NCBI GenBank assembly: GCA_027013095.1
Contig: JALUYI010000008.1
Coordinates: forward strand, 21,001-85,000
Length of the DNA: 64,000 nucleotides
Reading direction: 5' to 3'
Source of the DNA: Paracoccaceae bacterium
GTDB lineage: Bacteria; Pseudomonadota; Alphaproteobacteria; Rhodobacterales; Rhodobacteraceae
The notes under the pieces were generated by a model. The model searched no databases. It saw only the letters and a program-made list of their open reading frames with translations, and was not told where the DNA came from. A program made the translations under genes and the position numbers. The stretch's first letter is position 1. Each line of letters opens with the position of its first letter. Positions 9,115 through 17,110 of this stretch are shown piece by piece.

Positions 9115-9279
9115 GTGCGAGTTTTTAGGTGCAATGACTGTGGCCACAGGATGCGCTTTGGTGGCAAATTCTGTGGAAAATGCTTTCGGGAAAAGGCGTT
9201 CTGGCAGCGCGATTCCACGTATTACTGGATGATCGCCATCCTTTTAGTGATCGTTGTCGCTGTTTTTTTCGGCCAATAA
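9115..9279 (+). CDS. Zinc-ribbon, single-pass membrane small protein
   Basis: About 54 residues from GTG 9115, which follows GCGGGGGG. It has two CxxC knuckles (RCNDCG and FCGKCF, 13 residues apart) and then one C-terminal membrane helix (MIAILLVIVVAVFFG). The open frame continues upstream to 8971, but that part (with CRACLCGG) does not look like protein. The architecture zinc ribbon plus C-terminal anchor is seen in many small bacterial proteins of unknown role. It stands alone upstream of sdhC. Confidence 0.55.
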   Translation: MRVFRCNDCGHRMRFGGKFCGKCFREKAFWQRDSTYYWMIAILLVIVVAVFFGQ

Positions 9280-9363
9280 TTGCCGCGCAAGGGTCGGCCC
9301 GGGATTCCTCCGGGGGCTTGGCTTGGGGCTTACCCCGAAATATACACCGGAAATTGAGGATTA

Positions 9364-9395
9364 TTGCCATTTTTCGGTTTATCTTGGTATACAAT
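9364..9395 (+). promoter_or_regulatory. Candidate sdh operon promoter
   Basis: TTGCCA (9364-9369), 18 bases, then TATACAAT (9388-9395), which resembles a sigma-70 promoter. A GGGAGG and an 8-codon frame (MTGQHPAV, 9422-9448) lie between it and sdhC. Confidence 0.5.
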
Positions 9396-9465
9396 CGGCC
9401 CATAAGGGAGGTATTCCAAGAATGACTGGGCAGCATCCCGCCGTGTAGATCGAAAGGGGGCCGAT

Positions 9466-9852
9466 ATGGCTGATACCGGACAATCCAACCGACCACTCTC
9501 ACCGCATTTGCAGGTTTATCGTTACCAGATGAACTCGGCGATGTCGATTTTCCACCGCTTTACCGGCGTGGGTATGGCGCTGACGGGGATCCTGCTGGTC
9601 TGGTGGTTTCTGGCTGCGGCGACCTCGCCTGAATATTTTGCCTTTGTCGATGGAATCCTGACCTCGTGGGTCGGGTTGCTGGTGATGCTGATTTCCCTGC
9701 TCGGGTTCTGGTATCATTTTCTGAACGGTGTGCGGCATTTGCGCTGGGATGCGGTCAAGGGGCTGGGCGTGGGAGAATCGCTGCGCTCGGGCTGGTATGT
9801 GCTGGTCCTGTCGGTGGTGCTGAGCGCGCTGACCGTCTATCTGGTTTACTGA
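9466..9852 (+). CDS. sdhC: Succinate dehydrogenase cytochrome b556 subunit
   Basis: One of two membrane anchors of complex II; binds haem b and ubiquinone. It has 128 residues. The N-terminal RPLSPHLQVYRYQMNSAMSI followed by HRFTGVGMA is the conserved SdhC signature (Ser and Arg at the quinone site). Three membrane segments follow, with the haem-ligand region FLNGVRHLRWD in the second. ATG 9466 follows AAAGGGGG. It is the first gene of sdhCDAB, with 12 bases to sdhD. Confidence 0.96.
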   Translation: MADTGQSNRPLSPHLQVYRYQMNSAMSIFHRFTGVGMALTGILLVWWFLAAATSPEYFAFVDGILTSWVGLLVMLISLLGFWYHFLNGVRHLRWDAVKGLGVGESLRSGWYVLVLSVVLSALTVYLVY

Positions 9853-9864
9853 GGGGGGAACGTC

Positions 9865-10245
9865 ATGTCTTTCAAAACCGATTACAAGGGCGTTGCAGGT
9901 CTGGGATCAGCCAAGGACGGCACCGGTCACTGGGTCTCGCAGCGGTTGACGGCGGTTGCGCTGATCCCGCTGGCGGCGCTTTTCATCTATCCGTTTTCGA
10001 TCGCGCTGGGCTCGGGCTATGGGGCGGTGCAGGCGATTTATTCGGATCCGTTCAATGCGCTGGTTGCGATCGGATTTTTCATCGTTGCGTTTCGCCACCT
10101 GCGCCTTGGCCTGCAAGTGGTGATCGAGGATTACGTCCACAGCTCGCGGGCCCTGACGATCTCGCTTATCACCAACGCGCTGGTTTGGCGCGGCTTTGCT
10201 GTTGCCGGCGCCTTTGCCGTGGCCAAAATCGCGCTTGGCGCCTGA
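9865..10245 (+). CDS. sdhD: Succinate dehydrogenase membrane anchor subunit
   Basis: Second membrane anchor of complex II, 126 residues. It begins MSFKTDYKGVAGLGSAKDGT, followed by HWVSQRLTAVALIP, the usual SdhD start. Three membrane helices follow, with FRHLRLGLQVVIEDYVHS carrying the haem-ligand His and the quinone-site Asp-Tyr. The spacing to sdhA is 15 bases, so it lies firmly inside the operon. Confidence 0.95.
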   Translation: MSFKTDYKGVAGLGSAKDGTGHWVSQRLTAVALIPLAALFIYPFSIALGSGYGAVQAIYSDPFNALVAIGFFIVAFRHLRLGLQVVIEDYVHSSRALTISLITNALVWRGFAVAGAFAVAKIALGA

Positions 10246-10260
10246 ATTCGGAGTTTCCTG

Positions 10261-12072
10261 ATGACCGCATATGAAATTACAGAACATGATTACGATGTCG
10301 TCGTGGTCGGCGCCGGCGGGGCCGGTTTGCGGGCAACGCTGGGCATGGCCGAACAGGGGCTAAAGACCGCGTGCGTGACCAAGGTATTTCCGACCCGCAG
10401 CCACACGGTTGCGGCACAGGGCGGCGTTGCAGCCAGCCTCGGGAATATCATGAAGGACACGTGGCAGTGGCACATGTATGACACCGTCAAGGGCAGCGAC
10501 TGGCTGGGGGATAACGATACCATCGAATATGTTGCCCGCGAGGCCCCGCGCGCGGTTTACGAACTGGAACATTACGGCGTGCCGTTTTCGCGGATCGAGG
10601 ACGGGCGCATCTATCAGCGTCCCTTTGGCGGGCACACCACCGAATATGGCGAGGGGGTTGCCGTCCCGCGCGCTTGTGCCGCCGCCGACCGCACCGGCCA
10701 CGCGATGCTGCACACGCTCTATGGTCAGTCGCTGAAGCATAACGCCGAGTTCTACATCGAATATTTTGCCCTCGATCTGATCATGTCCGATGACGGCCAA
10801 TGCACGGGTCTGATCGCGTGGAAGCTGGATGATGGCACCATGCACCGCTTTAACGCAAAGCTGGTGGTTTTGGCCACCGGCGGGGCCGGTCGCGCCTATT
10901 TTAGCTGCACTTCGGCACATACCTGCACCGGCGATGGCGCCGGGCTGGCCTCACGCGCTGGGCTGCCGATTCAGGACATGGAATTCGTGCAGTTCCATCC
11001 CACCGGCATCTATGGCGTCGGCCCTCTGATCACCGAGGGTGTGCGCGGCGAGGGCGGCTATCTGACCAACTCGGAGGGCGAGCGGTTCATGGAGCGCTAT
11101 GCCCCCACCTTCAAGGATCTGGCCAGCCGCGACGTGGTTTCGCGCTGCATGACGATCGAGATCCGCGAAGGTCGCGGAGTCGGCCCGCTGAAGGATCACA
11201 TCAACCTGAACCTGATGCACCTGCCCGCCGAGGTCATCCACGAGCGTTTGCCCGGGATCACCGAAAGCGCCCGGATCTTTGCCGGGGTGGACACCACAAA
11301 AGAGCCGATCCCTGTTCTCCCGACTGCGCATTACAACATGGGCGGCATTCCGACCAACCATTGGGGCGAGGTTCTGCGCCCGACCAAGGACAATCCGGAC
11401 GCAGTGGTCCCGGGCCTGATGGCGGCGGGAGAATGTGCCAGCGCCTCGGTTCACGGGGCGAACCGGCTGGGGTGCAACTCGCTGCTGGATATCGTGGTGC
11501 TGGGACGGGCGACCTCGATCCGGGCCGCCGAGGTGGTGGACAAGAAGGCGGCAGTGCCTCATTCCGGCGCCGCCAAGGCCGACGCGATCATGGCGCGCTT
11601 TGACGCCATCCGCAATGCCGACGGGGCCCACCCCACCGCCGAGGTGCGCCTGAAGATGCAAAAGGCCATGCAAAAGGATGCCGCCGTGTTCCGCACCGCG
11701 GAATCGCTGGCTGATGGGGTCAAGGCGATTGATGAAATCTGGTCAACGGATATGGCCGATCTGAAGGTTACCGACCGCTCGCTGGTCTGGAACAGTGACC
11801 TGATGGAAACGCTGGAGCTGTATAACCTGATGGCCAATTCCAGCGCCATCATCAATGGTGCCGAGGCCCGGACCGAAAGCCGTGGGGCACATGCGCGCGA
11901 GGACTATCCCGACCGCGATGACAAGGACTGGCGCATCCATTCGCTGGCTTGGGTCGGAGCAGATGGCAAGACAAGCCTGACCTATCGTCCGGTGCATGAC
12001 AAGCCGCTGACCAGCTTGGCTGATGGAGGCGTGGATATGAAGAAATTCAAGCCCAAGAAACGGGTTTATTGA
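10261..12072 (+). CDS. sdhA: Succinate dehydrogenase flavoprotein subunit
   Basis: Catalytic subunit of complex II: oxidises succinate to fumarate and passes electrons to FAD. At 603 residues it is full length. It has the FAD-binding [20 protein letters not shown], the covalent-FAD motif [11 protein letters not shown], the active-site [15 protein letters not shown], and [13 protein letters not shown] near the C-terminus. In this cluster it links the TCA cycle to products of the ethylmalonyl-CoA pathway, which feed in as succinyl-CoA and malate. Confidence 0.98.
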   Translation: MTAYEITEHDYDVVVVGAGGAGLRATLGMAEQGLKTACVTKVFPTRSHTVAAQGGVAASLGNIMKDTWQWHMYDTVKGSDWLGDNDTIEYVAREAPRAVYELEHYGVPFSRIEDGRIYQRPFGGHTTEYGEGVAVPRACAAADRTGHAMLHTLYGQSLKHNAEFYIEYFALDLIMSDDGQCTGLIAWKLDDGTMHRFNAKLVVLATGGAGRAYFSCTSAHTCTGDGAGLASRAGLPIQDMEFVQFHPTGIYGVGPLITEGVRGEGGYLTNSEGERFMERYAPTFKDLASRDVVSRCMTIEIREGRGVGPLKDHINLNLMHLPAEVIHERLPGITESARIFAGVDTTKEPIPVLPTAHYNMGGIPTNHWGEVLRPTKDNPDAVVPGLMAAGECASASVHGANRLGCNSLLDIVVLGRATSIRAAEVVDKKAAVPHSGAAKADAIMARFDAIRNADGAHPTAEVRLKMQKAMQKDAAVFRTAESLADGVKAIDEIWSTDMADLKVTDRSLVWNSDLMETLELYNLMANSSAIINGAEARTESRGAHAREDYPDRDDKDWRIHSLAWVGADGKTSLTYRPVHDKPLTSLADGGVDMKKFKPKKRVY

Positions 12073-12084
12073 GGAGGTATCATC

Positions 12085-12864
12085 ATGGTTGAATTCGCAC
12101 TCCCGAAGAACTCGCGCATCACCGTGGGCAAGTCCTGGCCAAAGCCGGCGGGGGCCAAAAACATCCGCACCTTCAAGATCTATCGCTGGGATCCGGACAG
12201 CGGGGCCAATCCGCGCCTCGACACCTATCACGTCGATATGGACAGTTGTGGTCCTATGGTGCTGGACGCGCTGATCAAGATCAAGAACGAGATCGACCCG
12301 ACCCTGACCTTTCGGCGCTCGTGCCGCGAGGGGATCTGCGGATCCTGTGCCATGAACATTGACGGCATCAACACGCTGGCCTGTATCTACGGGCTGGACG
12401 AGATCAAGGGCGACGTCAAGATCTATCCGCTGCCCCACATGCCGGTGGTCAAGGACCTGATCCCTGACCTGACGCATTTCTATGCCCAACACGCCTCGAT
12501 CATGCCGTGGCTGGAAACAAAAACCGCGCGGCCCGAAAAAGAGTGGCGCCAGTCGATCGAAGACCGCAAGAAGCTGGACGGTCTTTATGAATGTGTGATG
12601 TGCGCCAGTTGCTCGACCTCATGCCCCAGTTACTGGTGGAACTCGGACCGCTACCTCGGTCCGGCGGCGTTGCTGCATGCCTATCGCTGGATTATCGATT
12701 CCCGCGATGAGGCCACTGGCGAGCGTCTGGACGACCTGCAGGATCCATTCAAGCTTTACCGTTGCCACACCATCATGAACTGCACGCGCACCTGCCCGAA
12801 GGGGCTGAACCCGGCCAAGGCCATCGCCGAGGTCAAGAAACTCTTGGTTGAGCGCGCGATGTAA
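12085..12864 (+). CDS. sdhB: Succinate dehydrogenase iron-sulfur subunit
   Basis: Carries electrons from SdhA to quinone through three Fe-S clusters. It has 259 residues. The [2Fe-2S] ligands are in [18 protein letters not shown] and the following LAC; the [4Fe-4S] and [3Fe-4S] ligands in [12 protein letters not shown] and [11 protein letters not shown]. It has a GAGG ribosome site and lies 12 bases after sdhA. Its stop at 12864 abuts the stop of the convergent DUF3108 gene with no gap. Confidence 0.98.
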   Translation: MVEFALPKNSRITVGKSWPKPAGAKNIRTFKIYRWDPDSGANPRLDTYHVDMDSCGPMVLDALIKIKNEIDPTLTFRRSCREGICGSCAMNIDGINTLACIYGLDEIKGDVKIYPLPHMPVVKDLIPDLTHFYAQHASIMPWLETKTARPEKEWRQSIEDRKKLDGLYECVMCASCSTSCPSYWWNSDRYLGPAALLHAYRWIIDSRDEATGERLDDLQDPFKLYRCHTIMNCTRTCPKGLNPAKAIAEVKKLLVERAM

Positions 12865-13593
12865 TCACAGGCCGGACATGCGGCGCAAGATCAGCGTGTT
12901 TGACCCTGACGTGAAATCGACCCGGTCAAGATGGGCGGCCCGTCCGGTGCCACCCCTTTTGTAGCTCAGGACCACGCCAAAGGTGCGATAGCCCTTGCGG
13001 ATGCTGTGATCCGGCCCCTTAATGATCTTGTAGGTGCCGCTGCAGGTGATGGTGTCGGCAGGTGCCGCGACCTCGGAAAATGTCACACGCGTCAAGCGCC
13101 GTCCGTCATAGAGATTGGCCGCCTTCGGGCATCCGCCCAGCCGATCCTGCAGGAAAATCCCCAGAAAACTGAGCGGGTCCATGCGCTGATCCCGGACCAG
13201 CCCGGGGTCCGACAGTGCGGTTCGGTCACGTATTGGATCGATGGTCACGGTGACCGGCAGACCGCGCTTGAAATCAACCTCCTGATGTCGGGTTTTGAAA
13301 ATCCGGTGCGAGCGTGCCCGGAACACATCCGGCACATGACGTCGGGCCGCATTCAGATGTCCGCGCGTGCTGCCATCATAGGTTGCCTGAAACAAAAGGC
13401 CGAAAATCCCGGTTGCCCCCCCTTTAAGGGTCACCGCATAGCTCCGGCCCGTCTCACTGTAACTGGCATCAAGCTGCCCGACTCGCCAGCCATCCGCGGT
13501 GACAAGAAAACTGGCATTGACGTCCCGCGCTGCCTCGGCTGGAGCGGCAATAATCAACAGGGCAAGGCAAGCGGAAAAGGTGGTACGGATCAT
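12865..13593 (-). CDS. DUF3108 periplasmic protein
   Basis: 242 residues. A signal peptide is clear (MIRTTFSACLALLIIAAPAEA, cleavage after AEA). The mature chain is rich in beta-strand pattern (YAVTLKGGATGIFGLLFQAT, then a basic central part) and resembles DUF3108 proteins, periplasmic or outer-membrane-facing proteins of unknown function common in Proteobacteria. A pair of cysteines (GGCPKA and ITCSGT) could form a disulfide. It is monocistronic and convergent with sdhB. Confidence 0.8.
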   Translation of the reverse strand: MIRTTFSACLALLIIAAPAEAARDVNASFLVTADGWRVGQLDASYSETGRSYAVTLKGGATGIFGLLFQATYDGSTRGHLNAARRHVPDVFRARSHRIFKTRHQEVDFKRGLPVTVTIDPIRDRTALSDPGLVRDQRMDPLSFLGIFLQDRLGGCPKAANLYDGRRLTRVTFSEVAAPADTITCSGTYKIIKGPDHSIRKGYRTFGVVLSYKRGGTGRAAHLDRVDFTSGSNTLILRRMSGL

Positions 13594-13763
13594 GGAATTC
13601 TCGTCTCTCAGGTAAGGGGTTTTTCAAATCTTATCACAGATTACGTGGGTTCGACGAGTTTGCCAATCAAATTGCAGTGCGGCATTCCGGCCAAACCACC
13701 GACGCTCGGGCGCAATCGGTAATCCGGCAAAGGGGGCGGTCCCCAAGCAAATCTGCGCCGCGC

Positions 13764-14468
13764 TCACGAAAACGCCGCCGCCAACGCAATTTCAACCATG
13801 TCGCCAAAGCTGGTCTCGCGGGCGTCCGATGGCAATGCTTCGCCGGTTATCAAATGGTCGCTTATGGTCAGAACCGCCAGGGCGCGGCGTTTGTATCGCG
13901 CCGCCAGCAGATACAGTTCCGCAGCCTCCATCTCGACGGCCAAAATGCCGTGGCGCACCATCTGCTCGTTCAGATCGGGGCGCTCGTCATAAAAAGTATC
14001 CGACGAATAAATCCCGCCGATATGGGTCGTGACACCTCGCTGTGCAGCAACATCGGCCGCTGCGCGCAGCAGGCCCCAGTCGGCGGTCGGGGCAAAGTTC
14101 AGCTCCTTCATGATCGTGCGTGACGGCGTGCTGACGGTGGTTGCGCTCATCGCCAGAACCACGTCCCGCAGGTTTACCTGTTCAGCCATGCCGCCAGCCG
14201 AGCCAATTCGGATGAGGGTCTGGGCGCCAAAATCCCGGATCAGTTCGTTGACATAAATCGAAAGGCTGGGCATCCCCATGCCCGAGCCCTGAACCGTTAC
14301 CCTGTGGCCCTTCCACGTACCGGTAAAGCCCAGCATCCCGCGCACCCGGTTGATGCAGATGGCCTGATCGAGAAAATTCTCGGCAACCCATTTGGCGCGA
14401 TAGGGATCGCCCGGCAGCAGAACGGTTTCAGCGATGTCGCCGAGGGTGGCGCCGATATGTATGGTCAT
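13764..14468 (-). CDS. deoD: Purine-nucleoside phosphorylase, DeoD type
   Basis: Phosphorolysis of purine (deoxy)ribonucleosides to base and (deoxy)ribose-1-phosphate. The 234 residues are typical of the hexameric E. coli type: [20 protein letters not shown] with the phosphate-binding [40 protein letters not shown] at the ribose site and SDHL (catalytic Asp) near the C-terminus. The BMP-family nucleoside importer at 28-33 kb may supply its substrate. It follows ecm on the same strand, separated by a hairpin and a dispersed element. Confidence 0.96.
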   Translation of the reverse strand: MTIHIGATLGDIAETVLLPGDPYRAKWVAENFLDQAICINRVRGMLGFTGTWKGHRVTVQGSGMGMPSLSIYVNELIRDFGAQTLIRIGSAGGMAEQVNLRDVVLAMSATTVSTPSRTIMKELNFAPTADWGLLRAAADVAAQRGVTTHIGGIYSSDTFYDERPDLNEQMVRHGILAVEMEAAELYLLAARYKRRALAVLTISDHLITGEALPSDARETSFGDMVEIALAAAFS

Positions 14469-14539
14469 GCGGGTCTCCGAAATTTTTGCCCATCATAGGG
14501 TAGAATTTCCGGTAGGAAACTAGGAAATTACCGATGGGG

Positions 14540-14560
14540 TCTTCTTTGCGAAAATACTCC
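14540..14560 (+). repeat. Dispersed intergenic element, copy 3
   Basis: TCTTCTTTGCGAAAATACTC followed by C, adjoining GGGGG and the hairpin at 14567-14584. On the minus strand the order is hairpin, then CCCCCGGAGTATTTTCGC, between ecm and deoD. Confidence 0.75.
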
Positions 14561-14566
14561 GGGGGT

Positions 14567-14584
14567 GCGGGGGCTGGCCCCCGC
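14567..14584 (-). terminator. GC hairpin after ecm
   Basis: GCGGGGGC / GCCCCCGC inverted repeat with a tiny loop, 8 bases after the ecm stop. On the minus strand it is followed by GCACCCCCGGAGTATTTTCG, so a T-run lies about 15 bases further on. It is a plausible but not classical terminator. Confidence 0.5.
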
Positions 14585-14591
14585 CCGGGTC

Positions 14592-16553
14592 TCAGGCGAC
14601 GCTATCTTTCGGGTCAACGAGGGCCACGATATCGGACATGATCCGGTTCAGCTCAAAATCCTTCGGGGTGTAAACCCGCGCCACCCCGAGGCGATGCAGT
14701 TCGCGCGCATCGTCATCAGGGATGATGCCGCCGACGATGACCGGGATATGGCTTAGGCCCGCCGTCTGCATCCTTTTCATAACTTCGTGAATCAGGGGCA
14801 GATGGCTACCCGACAGAATAGAGAGCCCGACAATATGGGCGTGCTCATCGGCAGCGGCGGTTACGATCTGTGTCGGGGTCATACGGATCCCCTCGTAGAT
14901 GATCGCCATTCCGCAATCGCGTGCTCTGACGGCAATCTGTTCCGCCCCGTTAGAGTGCCCATCAAGGCCCGGCTTGCCGACCAGAAATGTCAGGCGTCGG
15001 CCCAACCGCGCCGAGACCGCATCCACCGCTTCGCGCAACGCATCCAGCCCCTCGGTCCGGTTCGAGATCGACCTTGCAACCCCCGTGGGGGCCCGGTAAT
15101 CACCGAAAACCTCGCGCATGACATCCCCCCATTCGCCGGTCGTGACCCCGGCGCGGGCGGCTGCAATCGACGGCGGCATGATATTCAAACCCTCACGCGC
15201 CGCATCGCGCAGGGCCCTCAGCGCAACCGCGACCAGAGCGGCATCCCGGTTGTTGCGCCAATCGGTCAGGCGCGCAATCTGCTCTGCCTCGGCCTTGGGG
15301 TCGACCACCAGAATCTCGCCCTCCCCCGTCGTTAGCGGGCTTTCTGCAGCTTCGGTAAAGCGGTTGACCCCGATTACCGTGGTTTCGCCGCTTTCGATTC
15401 GTTGCAGCCGCGCAGCATTGCTGTCGACGAGGCGCCCTTTCATATAGGCAATCGCGGCGACTGCCCCACCCATGGACTGGATGGTGGCCAATTCATCCTT
15501 GGCCCCCTGTTTCAGGCTGGCTACTTTGCGCTCGACCGCAGGGTTTTCATCAAACAGATCGTCATATTCTAGAAGATCGGTTTCAAAGGCCAGAATCTGC
15601 TGCATTCTCAGCGACCACTGTTGATCCCAGGGGCGCGGTAGACCCAGCGCCTCGTTCCAGGCGGGTAGCTGCACCGCCCGGGCGCGGGCCTTTTTGCTGA
15701 GGGTGACGGCCAGCATTTCCAACAGGATGCGGGGGACGTTGTTCTCGGGTTGTTGCTCGGTCAGGCCAAGGCTGTTGACCTGAACACCGTAGCGAAAGCG
15801 GCGCATTTTCGGGTCGCTGACCCCATAGCGCTGTTGGCACATCTCGTCCCAGAGCTCGACAAAAGCGCGCATCTTGCACATTTCGGTCACGAACCGGATG
15901 CCGGCATTTACAAAAAAGGAAATCCTCCCGACGATGGCGGGAAAATCCTCGGCTGGAACCTTGGTGCGGACATCGTCCAGAACCGCGGTGGCGGTCGCCA
16001 GCGCAAAGGCCAGCTCTTGTTCTGGCGTCGCTCCGGCCTCCTGCAGATGGTAGGAACAGACGTTCATCGGGTTCCATTTAGGCAGGTTTTCAAAGGTATA
16101 GGCGGCAACATCGGTCAGCAGTCTCAAGCTGGGCTCAGGTGGGCAGATATAGGTGCCGCGGCTGAGGTATTCCTTGATGATGTCGTTTTGCACTGTGCCT
16201 TTCAGGGCGGTCACGTCCGCGCCTTGCTCTTCGGCCGCGGCAATATAAAGGGCCAGTAGCCAAGGCGCGGTTGCGTTGATCGTCATTGAGGTGTTCATCT
16301 GCGCCAGCGGAATATCCCGAAACAGCGCCCGCATGTCGCCGAGATGGCAGATTGGCACGCCGACCTTGCCCACCTCGCCCCGCGCCAGAATATGGTCACT
16401 GTCAAAGCCTGTCTGGGTTGGCAGATCAAAAGCGACCGACAGTCCGGTCTGCCCCTTGGCCAGATTGCTGCGGTAAAGGGCGTTCGAGGCCGCGGCTGTT
16501 GAGTGGCCCGCATAGGTGCGAAACAACCAAGGCCGGGTTTTGGGTTGTGTCAT
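14592..16553 (-). CDS. ecm: Ethylmalonyl-CoA mutase (B12-dependent)
   Basis: Converts (2R)-ethylmalonyl-CoA to (2S)-methylsuccinyl-CoA using adenosylcobalamin. The start ATG 16553 (MTQPKTRPWLFRTYAGHSTA) has AGGAGG upstream and gives 653 residues, matching known Ecm (about 650) and shorter than methylmalonyl-CoA mutase large subunits. It has the mutase barrel signature GLSVAFDLPTQTGFDSD, and the C-terminal B12 domain has GKPGLDGHSNGAEQ (the D-x-H-x-x-G lower-ligand motif). It is divergent from ccr, the gene of the same pathway. MeaA is a synonym. Confidence 0.93.
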   Translation of the reverse strand: MTQPKTRPWLFRTYAGHSTAAASNALYRSNLAKGQTGLSVAFDLPTQTGFDSDHILARGEVGKVGVPICHLGDMRALFRDIPLAQMNTSMTINATAPWLLALYIAAAEEQGADVTALKGTVQNDIIKEYLSRGTYICPPEPSLRLLTDVAAYTFENLPKWNPMNVCSYHLQEAGATPEQELAFALATATAVLDDVRTKVPAEDFPAIVGRISFFVNAGIRFVTEMCKMRAFVELWDEMCQQRYGVSDPKMRRFRYGVQVNSLGLTEQQPENNVPRILLEMLAVTLSKKARARAVQLPAWNEALGLPRPWDQQWSLRMQQILAFETDLLEYDDLFDENPAVERKVASLKQGAKDELATIQSMGGAVAAIAYMKGRLVDSNAARLQRIESGETTVIGVNRFTEAAESPLTTGEGEILVVDPKAEAEQIARLTDWRNNRDAALVAVALRALRDAAREGLNIMPPSIAAARAGVTTGEWGDVMREVFGDYRAPTGVARSISNRTEGLDALREAVDAVSARLGRRLTFLVGKPGLDGHSNGAEQIAVRARDCGMAIIYEGIRMTPTQIVTAAADEHAHIVGLSILSGSHLPLIHEVMKRMQTAGLSHIPVIVGGIIPDDDARELHRLGVARVYTPKDFELNRIMSDIVALVDPKDSVA

Positions 16554-16592
16554 CAAGGCCTCCTGTGGGTCGGTATTTAGCCCGGCGTTATC

Positions 16593-16601
16593 ATTTGCAA
16601 T
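16593..16601. promoter_or_regulatory. TTTGCAA-type element upstream of ecm
   Basis: ATTTGCAAT, 40 bases before the ecm start. It resembles the TTTGCAAA core bound by RamB-type regulators in actinobacteria; a RamB homologue is reported to act on ccr in Paracoccus. The match is short and could be chance. Confidence 0.25.
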
Positions 16602-16654
16602 AAAATTACACGCCCTGACGGATTCGCGCAATTTCCTGTCGTTTCCATTTTGCC

Positions 16655-16666
16655 GCGGCGCAGCAT
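16655..16666 (+). repeat. 12-mer shared by ecm and ccr upstream regions
   Basis: GCGGCGCAGCAT, found again at 17065-17076 inside the palindrome before ccr. This copy is about 102 bases upstream of ecm. Confidence 0.6.
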
Positions 16667-16668
16667 AA

Positions 16669-16938
16669 AGTGCAAGAGGGGAAACGATCCCGACTCTTGC
16701 AAGCCCTGTGATTGAGGCTTGTGTGCGGGCGCTGCTGGGTGGGGGTCTGGCATTGCACTTATATTCACGTGACGAGGGCTGCGCGGCTGAGGTCGGCCTG
16801 AGGGCGCTGGTCTCGCGGCATCTGGTTGCCGAGGCCGATGGACTGTTCCGGGCCAACCCGAACGAGAGGCGGCTGCTGGATTATTACACGCATTCCGGGG
16901 GGTATCTCTTGGGCCGAGAATCCGATTCTCGCAACTAA
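16669..16938 (+). pseudogene. Possible C-terminal remnant of a glycerophosphate acyltransferase
   Basis: An open frame of about 89 codons running to a stop at 16938; the first usable start is GTG 16708 (76 residues). The segment VGLRALVSRHLVAEADGLFR followed by ANPNERRLLDYYTHS reads like the C-terminus of PlsB-like acyltransferases of this order ('..GLYRANPxE..LL.YYANS..'), after which the frame ends in GGYLLGRESDSRN, not the family ending. There is no catalytic domain upstream, where a stop precedes the frame at 16666. It is either a decayed gene or a chance frame in the ecm-ccr spacer; the resemblance is from memory and unverified. Confidence 0.4.
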
Positions 16939-17062
16939 ATTACCCATTATCCCGTAACATCGGATATAAATTACATATAAAATCAGAAAACAATCGCAAT
17001 ATTACTATTGTCCCGACATCAGATTGGTGACAGATAATCCCAAACGGACCTTGACGACAATT

Positions 17063-17088
17063 CTGCGGCGCAGCATGCTGCGCTGCAG
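17063..17088. promoter_or_regulatory. TGC-rich palindrome with two CTGC-N3-GCAG sites before ccr
   Basis: A 26-bp imperfect palindrome whose core GCGCAGCATGCTGCGC (17068-17083) is perfect. It contains CTGCGGCGCAG (17063-17073) and CTGCGCTGCAG (17078-17088), each an exact CTGC-N3-GCAG, the site reported for the PHB-sensing repressor PhaR in Paracoccus and Rhodobacter. It ends 22 bases before the preferred ccr start, so it probably overlaps the transcription start or leader. Confidence 0.6.
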
Positions 17089-17110
17089 AGAGATCAGAAT
17101 GGAGACAGAT

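Larger units (their letters stand above)
16554..17110. promoter_or_regulatory. ecm-ccr divergent control region
   Basis: 557 bases between the divergent ethylmalonyl-CoA pathway genes. It holds an AT-rich part (about 16939-17040, a likely ccr promoter zone with GATAAT at about 17032-17037), the TGC-rich palindrome at 17063-17088, the shared 12-mer, a TTTGCAA element and the possible acyltransferase remnant. Confidence 0.6.

Noticed and set aside
9422..9448. 8-codon leader peptide before sdhC (MTGQHPAV)
   Set aside because: The ribosome-like GGGAGG is 12 bases away and the peptide has no attenuator features; kept only as a note.
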